Below, in pieces: positions 31,355-37,389 of a stretch of DNA of 37,389 nucleotides. The notes below the pieces were generated by a model, which did no database searches, had not been told where the DNA came from, and was given only the letters and a program-made list of their open reading frames with translations. The position numbers and the translations under genes are program-made. Origin of the DNA: Methanoregula sp. (GTDB taxonomy: Archaea; Halobacteriota; Methanomicrobia; Methanomicrobiales; Methanospirillaceae); contig JALOBP010000020.1 of NCBI GenBank assembly GCA_023228295.1, forward strand, positions 1 through 37,389, read 5' to 3'. Each line of letters begins with the position of its first letter. Position 1 is the stretch's first letter.

Positions 31355-31918
31355 TCACCATGAAGGCCGGATCTCGATCTCCATGGTGCTGATCCTTTCA
31401 TAGATCTTCTTGAGCTGGATGATCGGCCAGAGCTCGTACAGAATGACCGTGACCGGCTCCCACATGGCAGCCCAGCCAATGATCAGGAGTGCATCGGCAA
31501 ACAACACAGTAAGAAAATGATCGTCGATCACGGATACCATCTGGCGGGTAACCAGCGCAATGGCAAGGAATGTGAGGCCTATGAGCAGGTTGCCCCTGCC
31601 GTGCCGGAAATGGTTCCGGAATTTTCGGTCCGCCGCAAGAACCTTGTATTCGAAGTGATGGTGGATGGCAGGAATGAGATGCTTTGCCTTCTCCGTCCCA
31701 ACGAGTTCCGGCGGGAAGTGGATGACGATCTTGAATTCTGTTTTTTGGGGAAAATCCCTGACGATATCGACAATATAACGTTCGGCATCCTTGTCGAGTT
31801 CTTTGTCATGGAATGGTGCGGGATCAAACGAATTGAAGAGCTGGTTAATCGAGGATAGTTTGATCTCGATAAGGACTTTATCCCCCTCTTTCCGGTACAG
31901 TGATTCGATCTCGGTCAT
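31355..31918 (-). CDS. Conserved membrane protein of unknown function
   Basis: A 187-residue protein from the preferred ATG 31918, which follows a GAGGGA sequence; the frame stays open to 31984. The first 110 residues are soluble, with strand-helix pattern and the phrases VLIEIKLSSINQLFNSFDPAPFHD-like and FKIVIHFPPEL. After a basic region, two membrane helices follow (about 120-140 and 145-170), then a basic, charged tail. Not assigned to a named family. It ends just after and convergent to the HDAC-family gene, and lies 25-90 bp downstream of the RDD gene in the same direction. Confidence 0.75.
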   Translation of the reverse strand: MTEIESLYRKEGDKVLIEIKLSSINQLFNSFDPAPFHDKELDKDAERYIVDIVRDFPQKTEFKIVIHFPPELVGTEKAKHLIPAIHHHFEYKVLAADRKFRNHFRHGRGNLLIGLTFLAIALVTRQMVSVIDDHFLTVLFADALLIIGWAAMWEPVTVILYELWPIIQLKKIYERISTMEIEIRPSW

Positions 31919-32009
31919 TTGTCTGTTCCCTCGCCCGTCATTTATCCGGGGTACCCGGAAACACCGGGGATTTACCGCCCGCACTTCCTGTATGTCCTGA
32001 GTATCGTAA

Positions 32010-32546
32010 TCATCCTTTTTCCTTAATGTATACGATCCCTGCGGGTTCTTTGTAATCGGTCTTTATGACGATGGTATTGGAGATGCGGTTGAAGACCCGC
32101 AATTTGGTGTTCGGCATCGCAAGCCAGCCGATCAGGCAGTCAAGGATAAGAATGATGATGAGTGGAAAGCTGATGAAGGCCTTCGGGAGGCTTTCAAGTG
32201 CCGCGGTGCGATAAGATATCTTCGACCCGTCCCGGTTCACCACTTTCAGGTTCATGACCATCTTGCCTATAGACTGGCCCCGGAAACCTTCCATGATAGT
32301 CCAATAGAGGAAAACGAGCAGGGTTTCAAGCCCGATAACGGTGAGTTCAAGATGCCGGTATTCCCAGAGGAACGGCAATTGCCAGATTTGCTCGAAGATA
32401 CCGATGACGACATTCCAGAATAAAATAATGATAATGAGATCGACAAACCATGCCCAGAAGCGGGCACTCCATTTTGCCAGGTACAGGGTTTTTTCCGGTG
32501 CCGGACTGATACAGACCGGATCCGGTGTCATATTCTGATCTGACAT
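32010..32546 (-). CDS. RDD family membrane protein
   Basis: A 178-residue integral membrane protein of the RDD family, named for conserved Arg-Asp-Asp-like residues. The first segment carries AKWSARFWAWFVDLIIIILFW, matching the family's R...D pattern, followed by FLYWTIMEGFRGQSIGKMVMNLKVV, the typical central loop. A third membrane segment precedes a short basic tail. RDD proteins have no uniform function; some are Na+/H+ antiporters or partners of other membrane proteins. It starts at ATG 32546, divergent from the repeat-protein gene. Confidence 0.9.
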   Translation of the reverse strand: MSDQNMTPDPVCISPAPEKTLYLAKWSARFWAWFVDLIIIILFWNVVIGIFEQIWQLPFLWEYRHLELTVIGLETLLVFLYWTIMEGFRGQSIGKMVMNLKVVNRDGSKISYRTAALESLPKAFISFPLIIILILDCLIGWLAMPNTKLRVFNRISNTIVIKTDYKEPAGIVYIKEKG

Positions 32547-32684
32547 AATGCCTGAGCTATTTGTAGTCCGGGTGAATGAAGTTTACTCACGGAATCCAAA
32601 AAAAGCATAATTGGGTTCCCTTTTTGAGAAGAAACTATTTCTGCCCGCGAAAAAGAACGGGATTAATGAACAACTACGGAGTGG
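32547..32684. promoter_or_regulatory. Divergent promoter region with an inverted repeat
   Basis: The 138-bp gap between the RDD gene and the repeat protein holds GGAATCC at 32591-32597 and GGGTTCC at 32613-32619, an imperfect inverted repeat across A7-rich DNA. It may be an operator shared by both genes. GGAG at 32678-32681 is the ribosome binding site of the rightward gene. Confidence 0.4.
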
Positions 32685-33809
32685 ATGCGTCCTATGGCCG
32701 ATGCAGTCATCACGGAATATGCAGGAACCCGGAAAAATGATACCATAACCCGCTTCTACCAGTACGGGAACGGAGGCGTGCGGGTACTTGACGGAAATAA
32801 AAAACTGCGGCGTGTCTACCGCTTCGATGCGGCATCGGATATGATGACCGAACACGATCCGGTCCGGTCGGACCGGATCCTCCGGCGGTTCATTTTTGAC
32901 CGGATGGGGATGCTCGAGGAGACCTTTGCACCAGGGTGCCGGCCGCGGAAATTCAGTTATGAACAGGAAGGCAGATGTATCACTGTCCGCGAGGGAGGCG
33001 AGTATGGGCAGGTCGGCAAGACCTTCACATTCGATGGAAAAGGGATTGCCGAATCCGCGTGGGGGCGCAATGGTGAGATCGAGCGGGTCTTTGTCTTCGA
33101 GGCTGGCAATGAGAGTATCACGGAACGGTCCGGGAGTTGGTTCGGGGATGTTATACGGACGATCCTGTTCGAGGGGATCAATGCTTCGCTCTTCCGTGAG
33201 CCGGAAGCGTTCCTCCAGTTCCTGATGTTTTCCGAATGGAGTGAGCAGGAAAAAACGGAGCGTATCGATGAGCAGGTTGCATCGATCCGGGGCGGGACAG
33301 CGTCATCCCGCAGGAACCCGTACATTTCTGCCGGTAAGCGCCCTGCATCAGCGAAACCGGGAACTACCAGCGGACAGGTACCGGCCCGATCCTCCCGGGG
33401 CAGTGTTGGCGGTGAAGGCATTGATTTCATTGCTGACAGCGATGCCCCGGCAGAGGAAGCCCGGGGACTGCCTTTGCGGAGGAGCGATGCGATCTCCTTT
33501 GATGAACGCCTGAACCGCGAGGGTACCGGGAATCTTTCCGCAGGGAGAAGCGCCCAGATACCTCTCCAGGAGCGGTTCGAGAGTTCCCGTCGCGAGCGTG
33601 AACCGCTCTCGAAAGGCAGAAGTGTTGAGATCCCCCTGCAGGAACGGTTCGATGCAGCCCACCAGGAACAGGGACCCCTCTCAATGGGAAAGAGTGTTGA
33701 GATCCCGCTCGATGAGCGGTTCGAGAACGCACGCCGGGAACGGGAGCAACTAAAAAAAGGCAGGAGCGCGGATATCCCGTACAGTGAACGACGGGGAGAT
33801 CGCGACTAA
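32685..33809 (+). CDS. Protein with YD-like N-terminal strands and 24-residue C-terminal repeats
   Basis: A 374-residue protein I do not recognise. The N-terminal 180 residues repeat an aromatic-strand motif (YRFDAASDMMTEHD, FIFDRMGMLEET, FTFDGKGIAES, FVFEAGNESITE) similar in style to YD/Rhs repeats. A Ser/Gly/Arg/Ala-rich segment (205-260) follows. The C-terminal part has units built on GRSxxIPLxERF starting at residues 265, 287, 311, 335 and 359; the last three intervals are exactly 24 residues. No signal peptide or membrane helix is seen, so it is probably cytoplasmic. Start is ATG 32685 or 32694. Function unknown. Confidence 0.78.
   Translation: MRPMADAVITEYAGTRKNDTITRFYQYGNGGVRVLDGNKKLRRVYRFDAASDMMTEHDPVRSDRILRRFIFDRMGMLEETFAPGCRPRKFSYEQEGRCITVREGGEYGQVGKTFTFDGKGIAESAWGRNGEIERVFVFEAGNESITERSGSWFGDVIRTILFEGINASLFREPEAFLQFLMFSEWSEQEKTERIDEQVASIRGGTASSRRNPYISAGKRPASAKPGTTSGQVPARSSRGSVGGEGIDFIADSDAPAEEARGLPLRRSDAISFDERLNREGTGNLSAGRSAQIPLQERFESSRREREPLSKGRSVEIPLQERFDAAHQEQGPLSMGKSVEIPLDERFENARREREQLKKGRSADIPYSERRGDRD
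33477..33809 (+). repeat. 72-bp tandem repeats in the C-terminal coding region
   Basis: Units begin at 33477 (66 bp), 33543, 33615, 33687 and 33759, giving three exact 72-bp intervals. Each encodes G(R/K)Sx(D/E/Q)IP followed by ERF and a charged heptad-like stretch. The final unit is cut short by the stop. Confidence 0.85.
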
Positions 33810-33815
33810 TTTTTT
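33810..33815 (+). terminator. Oligo-T terminator between convergent genes
   Basis: T6 starts directly after the repeat-protein stop and runs into the stop codon of the convergent SOR-like gene; further T-rich sequence follows. The two stop codons are only 4 bases apart. Confidence 0.5.
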
Positions 33816-34368
33816 ATTCTTTTCTCATCAGCAGGAGTGCTGCTGCACCAAGGAACGGCACCAGCCCGAGGGCAGATTTTTGTGTCGGGGCTGGAGTTGC
33901 CGGCAGAGTTCCGGGTGTTGTAACCGTGACGGGCGTTGTAACCGAAACGGGCGTTGTCACTGTTGCTACCGTTTTTGGGGCAGTGATGTCATAAACTTTC
34001 TCAAGATTTCCCGCAATGGAGCAGGTGGCGATAACCCTGAAGGTGTCCCCATGACTGGCCTTCACATCATACGTATAGGAAAACGTATCTTTGGTTGGCT
34101 GGCTCTTGTAATCGGGATCGCTGATGACCAGGCCGTTCTTTTTGACCTGGACCTTCTTGACATAGTGGGTTTGCGGGTCATCCACAACATGAGTCACCGT
34201 GACCGTGAGTTTCTCGGCACCGGGATCATAGGACATGACGATGTCGGCCGGTGCGTGGGCCGCGACCGGTACGATGATGAGGAATAGTACGGATGCAAGA
34301 ATTCCCAAAAGAAGCAGGGTTCGTTTGCCGGTGCAGGATTTTCCGGAACAATCAGGGTTGTTTTGCAT
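33814..34368 (-). CDS. Exported superoxide-reductase-like protein with C-terminal sorting-type tail
   Basis: A 184-residue exported protein: signal peptide (about 15-38), a beta-domain (about 40-130), a Thr/Val/Pro-rich stem, and a tail of PTQKSALGLVPFLGAAALLLMRKE that resembles archaeosortase-type or membrane-anchor signals. The beta-domain resembles the iron domain of superoxide reductase/desulfoferrodoxin: THVVDDPQTHYV mirrors the HPxxxxH ligand pair and CSIAGN mirrors CNxHG, but the second ligand histidine is replaced by Ala. It probably keeps the fold without normal SOR activity. GGTGAT lies 5 bases before the ATG, a clear archaeal ribosome binding site. The SOR link is from pattern and is moderate. 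Confidence 0.65.
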   Translation of the reverse strand: MQNNPDCSGKSCTGKRTLLLLGILASVLFLIIVPVAAHAPADIVMSYDPGAEKLTVTVTHVVDDPQTHYVKKVQVKKNGLVISDPDYKSQPTKDTFSYTYDVKASHGDTFRVIATCSIAGNLEKVYDITAPKTVATVTTPVSVTTPVTVTTPGTLPATPAPTQKSALGLVPFLGAAALLLMRKE

Positions 34369-34533
34369 GAAAGATCACCATTATGGAATTGTGGACATAC
34401 ATCCATGTTAAATGTTCCACTTTTGAAAGATCCCTGAAGATAGAAAAAGGGGAACGAATTACGGAGGGGGCGGTCGTCAGGTGCCGGAACCTGGGGCACT
34501 GAAAAGTACAAGAACGCAAGGGGTTGGGATGGC

Positions 34534-34569
34534 TGCGATCCTTCCCGGGGTATTTGCGATCTGATCGCA
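34534..34569. promoter_or_regulatory. TGCGATC half-site plus perfect palindrome TGCGATCTGATCGCA
   Basis: TGCGATCTGATCGCA at 34555-34569 is a 7-1-7 perfect inverted repeat. A further TGCGATC lies at 34534-34540, 21 bp upstream. The site is in the 326-bp gap between the SOR-like gene and the HTH regulator, about 125 bp before the regulator's start and about 190 bp before the SOR-like start. It may be an operator. Confidence 0.45.
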
Positions 34570-34694
34570 TGTTGTTTGTTTGTAAATGGATTTTTTTATT
34601 CGTGCCCAATAGAGCCAGAGTAAATTCTATCAGCTTTTTTCTGAGACCCGAAACAAAACAAATATCATGTGTAAAAATAATTAAACACATAAGC

Positions 34695-34997
34695 ATGCTG
34701 AGCCCGTTATCAGTCCCGGAACTGGCAAAACTACTCGGGTTTCTCGGGAACGAGCAGAGGCTCAACATTATCAGGGCGATCGCCCGCGACGAGAAGTTTG
34801 CGCGGGAGATCTCAGAAGAGGTCGGGATCTCACGACCACTTGTGAACATATACTTAAAGCAGTTCGAAAAGGCCGGGCTCGTCACTGGTTCCAATCGCAT
34901 TGCCGAAGAGCCGCCGTACCTGAAACGGTATTACAAGGCGGTGCCCTTTGAGCTTGCCGTGAACCTGGACCTCATCCGGGATCTTGGAGATGATTAA
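34695..34997 (+). CDS. ArsR-like winged-HTH regulator
   Basis: A 100-residue single-domain regulator: LLGFLGNEQRLNIIRAIARDEKFAREISEEVGISRPLVNIYLKQFEKAGLV is a winged-helix with the recognition helix SRPLVNIYLKQF. The C-terminus YLKRYYKAVPFELAVNLDLI probably forms the dimer helix. No metal-binding cysteines are visible. The frame extends upstream to 34524, but those codons are A/T-rich and not coding, so ATG 34695 is used. AT-rich DNA right before it suggests a leaderless transcript. It is directly followed by two two-TM/coiled-coil genes, likely its targets or partners. Confidence 0.85.
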   Translation: MLSPLSVPELAKLLGFLGNEQRLNIIRAIARDEKFAREISEEVGISRPLVNIYLKQFEKAGLVTGSNRIAEEPPYLKRYYKAVPFELAVNLDLIRDLGDD

Positions 34998-34998
34998 T

Positions 34999-35409
34999 GT
35001 GGATTTCAAAACCATCAAAGAATTTCATTGGCTGACAAAGAGTGTGATTGCGTTAACGGGATTGTTCGCAGGACTGTTTCTCATCGCTCTTGTAGTGACG
35101 CTGGTCTGGCCCAACGATTACCAGGCAAGCAACGGGCTCGGTATGATCTTCCTGTCCCTCGGGTGGATCCTCACGCAGGTGTTCCTTGTGATCCTTGTCA
35201 TTGTCCTGGTCTCCATGACAGTGACCTGGATCAGAACATGGATCGAGAAGTACCTGGATCAGGTGCTCGCAAAACTGGACACGCTCGCCACACAGAATGC
35301 TGAACGGGATGGTTCAGGCACAGCACTCGCGGTCATGAACGGGAAAATGGAACGGATTGAGAAGAAACTGGACAATATCGAGCGCATCCTTGAGAAGGTA
35401 GCGGATTAA
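34999..35409 (+). CDS. Two-TM coiled-coil protein, first of a tandem pair
   Basis: A 136-residue protein with two membrane helices (about 13-40 and 55-80) and a C-terminal coiled coil ending KKLDNIERILEKVAD. GTG 34999 is chosen because VDFKTIKEFHWLT then aligns residue by residue with MNSKTKSKFHWLT of the next gene, and GGAG lies 9-10 bases upstream. ATG 34990, overlapping the regulator stop, is the alternative. Function unknown; such proteins may oligomerise at the membrane or transmit a signal to the adjacent HTH regulator. Confidence 0.75.
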   Translation: MDFKTIKEFHWLTKSVIALTGLFAGLFLIALVVTLVWPNDYQASNGLGMIFLSLGWILTQVFLVILVIVLVSMTVTWIRTWIEKYLDQVLAKLDTLATQNAERDGSGTALAVMNGKMERIEKKLDNIERILEKVAD

Positions 35410-35443
35410 CAGGTTTGGATCGGAAAATGAACGAGGATTGAGT

Positions 35444-35782
35444 ATGAATTCAAAGACTAAGAGTAAATTTCACTGGCTGACAGGGGTTGCCATTGGTATC
35501 CTTGTACTGGTTCTCGCCCTGTTCGTGTTGAATATGCTTAAAATCAACGTTATGTATATATTCACTCCATTGATCGCTATCATGATAGCCGGTGGCGTCT
35601 TCCTCGCACTGGTTATCTATTATCTGGGAAGATGGATGAGAATCCAGGAAATACAGGGTACCGGAAACTCAACGGAACAGGAAACGATCCTGACGGAGAT
35701 ACTTCAGCTCCGGCAGTCTGTTGATGCCATGCAGAAGAAACTGGACAATATCGAGAGTATCCTTGAGAAGGTAGCGGAGTAA
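35444..35782 (+). CDS. Two-TM coiled-coil protein, second of a tandem pair
   Basis: A 112-residue paralogue of the preceding protein. It shares FHWLT near the start, two membrane helices (about 10-30 and 40-65) and the end KKLDNIESILEKVAE, which differs from its neighbour at only a few positions. The linker between the second helix and the coiled coil is shorter. GAGG at 35433-35436 stands 7 bases before the ATG. The pair arose by tandem duplication. No known family was recognised. Confidence 0.78.
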   Translation: MNSKTKSKFHWLTGVAIGILVLVLALFVLNMLKINVMYIFTPLIAIMIAGGVFLALVIYYLGRWMRIQEIQGTGNSTEQETILTEILQLRQSVDAMQKKLDNIESILEKVAE

Positions 35783-35817
35783 GATAAATGGATACAAAAC
35801 TGACGGGTATTCTTAAT

Positions 35818-35844
35818 CCGGCAACCCCCACCGGCAATTGCCGG
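35818..35844. repeat. Short GC-rich repeat with palindrome CCGGCAATTGCCGG
   Basis: CCGGCAACCCCC (35818-35829) is followed by the 14-bp perfect palindrome CCGGCAATTGCCGG at 35831-35844. A similar arrangement, GGCAACCCCC then CCGG, CAAT and CCGGA, recurs at 36412-36436, and GGCAACCCCC again at 36569-36578. Confidence 0.5.
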
Positions 35845-35920
35845 AATATCAGAACCCGTTAAGAGTTGTGCGGAAAATGCTTTTTCATTGAACATCCCAT
35901 GATGGTTACGGTGGCAGATA

Positions 35921-36433
35921 ATGTCCGATAAAAATCAGTCACAATCCTGTATACGATCCGGAATTCTCCCCTGCATGGGGATACTCTTTGTTGTACTGCT
36001 GAGTGCCGGATGTACCGGTGCATTTTCTGGCATACAGGATACCGTGCCGGCGACTCCGGTTTCTTCAGGTACTGCAACGAATCAGACCCTTATGGCAAAT
36101 CAGATAACGATGCAGGTTATCCTGGTGGACGAAAATGCACATGCTGATTATACTACGATCTGGCTTACTCCCTCTGCACGCATTTATCAGCTTCCAAAAA
36201 ATATTCCGGAGTACAAGACCTATATCGGGTTAATGGAACAATCCATAAAAGACGGCTCGTTCCTTACTTTCACGCTTGATACTCAGGATTCTTCGCAAGG
36301 TTTTTCGATAATTAAGAATGTTGTGAAAGGCGTGCAGCCAACATCTTCTTCAAATGAAGAGAAGGCAGTGCAGGTAGCACAACCGGTATCTCCTCCGGAT
36401 GGAGTAAACCTGGCAACCCCCCCGGGTCAATGA
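35921..36433 (+). CDS. Predicted lipoprotein of unknown function
   Basis: A 170-residue exported protein: MSDKNQSQSCIRSGILPCMG, a hydrophobic stretch and the lipobox LSAGC (about residue 31). The mature part includes a small mixed alpha/beta domain (about 60-130, QITMQVILVDENAHADY, IYQLPKNIPEYKTYIG). A Ser/Pro/Val-rich tail ends NLATPPGQ, and this last segment is encoded by the GC-rich repeat element. The function is unknown. The upstream cytoplasmic tail is longer than usual, so a later start (ATG at MGILFVVLL) is possible. Confidence 0.72.
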   Translation: MSDKNQSQSCIRSGILPCMGILFVVLLSAGCTGAFSGIQDTVPATPVSSGTATNQTLMANQITMQVILVDENAHADYTTIWLTPSARIYQLPKNIPEYKTYIGLMEQSIKDGSFLTFTLDTQDSSQGFSIIKNVVKGVQPTSSSNEEKAVQVAQPVSPPDGVNLATPPGQ

Positions 36434-36874
36434 CCGGATTTTCCCTGCGCTTCTGGAATGGAAACCCGTGCAAAAACCCCCGGGCTGTCGAAAACCCCCG
36501 GCAGAATATCCTCCGGGCCGGCTGCCGGGAACGAGGCCGGACCCGGAATCCGGAGGGGGGGCAGGCCGGCAACCCCCCTCCCGTTTTCTTTCGGACGCGG
36601 GGAACCTCCCTGAGTGGCCGCATGTGTGCGGGGCGGGGCCGGGCTGGTGGTGATTGGGCGGACCTTTGGCCGGTTTAGTACCGGACCCGTAGTCACTGCG
36701 GGACCGAGGGCATTGGGAAGCACGAAGGAAAGGGAGGGCTATTTTTTCCTCATCTCTTTGATGCTGTTACCATAAGGGCAGAGAACTGATTTCATGCCCC
36801 CAATCACAAAATAGAAATTAATCTGCTGGAAATAATTTGAAAAAGGATTTACCTTCCGATATCGATTTTCATTT
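36434..36874. other. GC-rich spacer with hairpins, no gene
   Basis: This spacer is much richer in G and C than the surrounding genes up to about 36720, then turns AT-rich. It contains two AAAACCCCCGG repeats near 36474 and 36491, the strong hairpin at 36552-36581, G-rich runs (GCGGGGCGGGGCCGGG around 36628) and CGGACCCGTAG at 36682-36692. Open frames here lack normal protein composition. Function unknown. Confidence 0.55.
36552..36589 (+). terminator. Strong GC hairpin followed by a T-rich tract
   Basis: GGAGGGGGG at 36552-36560 pairs perfectly with CCCCCCTCC at 36573-36581 across a 12-base loop, followed by CGTTTTCTTT. This has the look of an intrinsic terminator for the lipoprotein transcript, although hairpins are not required in archaea. 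Confidence 0.5.
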
Positions 36875-37186
36875 GTGCCTATTTTTCCAAATATACCAAA
36901 AATCCCAGAAAAATGGGATATGTTCTTATTTGTTACGGGACTCGGGGTACTCTATTTCGGTATAGGTAACCGATGGTTTATTTTACTTGGCGTTTTGTTA
37001 TTGGGGGTCGGAATAATAATCGCACTCGGGCCAATGCTTGAAAAGTGGACATTATTCAAACGTAAATATGAACCGACTGATAAAGAACGCAGAGATTGGT
37101 TTGAGAATTACATTTACTCATCAGCATTTATTTTGTTGATTCTTTTGATAATTCTCGGGATTTGGTTATTTTTTGTAATACATTAG
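36875..37186 (+). CDS. Small AT-rich membrane protein
   Basis: A 103-residue protein with three membrane segments (about 16-33, 34-52 and 80-102) and a charged loop KRKYEPTDKERRDWFENYI between the second and third. The start is GTG 36875 (MPIFPNIPKIPEKW); an ATG 15 codons later is also possible. Its codons favour A/T at third positions, unlike every other gene in the window, and GC-rich repeat copies lie on both sides. This hints at acquisition by transfer. No family recognised. Confidence 0.6.
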   Translation: MPIFPNIPKIPEKWDMFLFVTGLGVLYFGIGNRWFILLGVLLLGVGIIIALGPMLEKWTLFKRKYEPTDKERRDWFENYIYSSAFILLILLIILGIWLFFVIH

Positions 37187-37200
37187 GAACGGACAAACAA

Positions 37201-37213
37201 TTTTTGCTTTTTT
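37201..37213 (+). terminator. Oligo-T terminator after the AT-rich membrane gene
   Basis: T5 and T6 runs separated by GC lie 15-27 bases after the stop, a normal archaeal termination pattern. The remaining bases to the window end show no supported gene. Confidence 0.5.
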
Positions 37214-37389
37214 ACCGTTTCACCGTGTAAAAAAAAACTGGTGGTTACTTTATCTGGTTGCAATTCGCGCCCCTTCACCCCTGCATGTGGTGCGGACCCG
37301 TAGGTGCGGGAGGTGGCCGCCGTCAATTGCTGGAACTCAGTACTTCACTAAATTTTCCTCCATGAACTATGGATAGTCATCGACCCCAA

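Larger units (their letters stand above)
36682..37310. repeat. Two copies of the CGGACCCGTAG hairpin element
   Basis: CGGACCCGTAG occurs at 36682-36692 and 37293-37303, each followed by sequence ending TGCGGG so that CCCG and CGGG can pair (36686-36702 and 37297-37310). The two copies flank the AT-rich membrane gene at 36875-37186. Confidence 0.5.

Noticed and set aside
34524..34694. N-terminal extension of the HTH regulator
   Set aside because: Codons before ATG 34695 are A/T-rich at third positions and contain the promoter-like AT block, so they are unlikely to be coding.
36430..36678. Open frames in the GC-rich spacer
   Set aside because: Composition is dominated by Gly, Arg and Pro from GC runs, frames are open on several strands at once, and none has a start signal.

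Overview
The window is a stretch of euryarchaeal chromosome, most likely from a methanogen of the order Methanomicrobiales (Methanoregula or a close relative; this placement is inference from gene content). Supporting genes are an HMf-type archaeal histone, the large subunit of replication factor C with a C-terminal PIP box, the archaeal type of S-adenosylmethionine synthetase, archaemetzincin, and two methanogenesis-marker proteins (Mmp2 and MtxX/Mmp4). Surface proteins of methanogen style (PKD repeats, NosD-type beta-helix, COG1361-type) and TATA boxes with very short leaders fit the same picture. No rRNA, tRNA, CRISPR array or insertion sequence was seen.

Layout. 1-4003 (+): the end of an aldo/keto reductase with ferredoxin-like clusters, a metallo-beta-lactamase hydrolase, a TetR regulator and an ABC exporter pair, packed with 8-bp start/stop overlaps. 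4070-6791 (-): a GT39-type membrane glycosyltransferase followed by a GtrA flippase. 7222-10026 (+): an ArsR-type HTH protein fused to an FHA domain, directly followed by a membrane Ser/Thr kinase with an extracytoplasmic beta-helix sensor. 10121-12496 (-): a repeat-bearing lipoprotein and a five-PKD surface protein. 12497-13345 holds no gene but has several inverted repeats. 13346-16598 (-): a COG1361-type surface protein plus a MacB-like ABC ATPase and permease. 17040-20054 (+): two zinc-ribbon proteins of unknown role.

20292-23714 (+): mat-hisG-hisA-hisB, a SAM synthetase and histidine biosynthesis operon. 23719-27151 (-): a GNAT acetyltransferase behind a MarR-like operator, the MarR regulator, the histone, mtxX and mmp2. 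27221-28615 (+): rfcL. Then a UPF0146 protein (-) divergent from amzA (+) across 17 bp, a lipoprotein and a histone-deacetylase-family hydrolase. 31355-32546 (-): two membrane proteins, one of the RDD family. 32685-33809 (+): a protein with exact 24-residue tandem repeats. 33814-34368 (-): a secreted superoxide-reductase-like protein lacking one iron ligand. 34695-35782 (+): a small HTH regulator with two duplicated two-TM/coiled-coil proteins. The last part has a lipoprotein, a very GC-rich hairpin-bearing spacer and an isolated AT-rich membrane gene.

Most interesting as a system is the FHA-HTH plus beta-helix kinase pair (7222-10026). It reads as a complete surface-to-promoter phosphosignalling route: an external sensor domain, a cytoplasmic Ser/Thr kinase, and a DNA-binding protein carrying a phosphothreonine-reading module. 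Other points worth a second look are three TTTCGCA motifs at 27-28 bp spacing upstream of the histone promoter, the structured gene-free region at 12.7-13.2 kb, the GACACCCT motif cluster upstream of the repeat lipoprotein, and the GC-rich elements after 35.8 kb.
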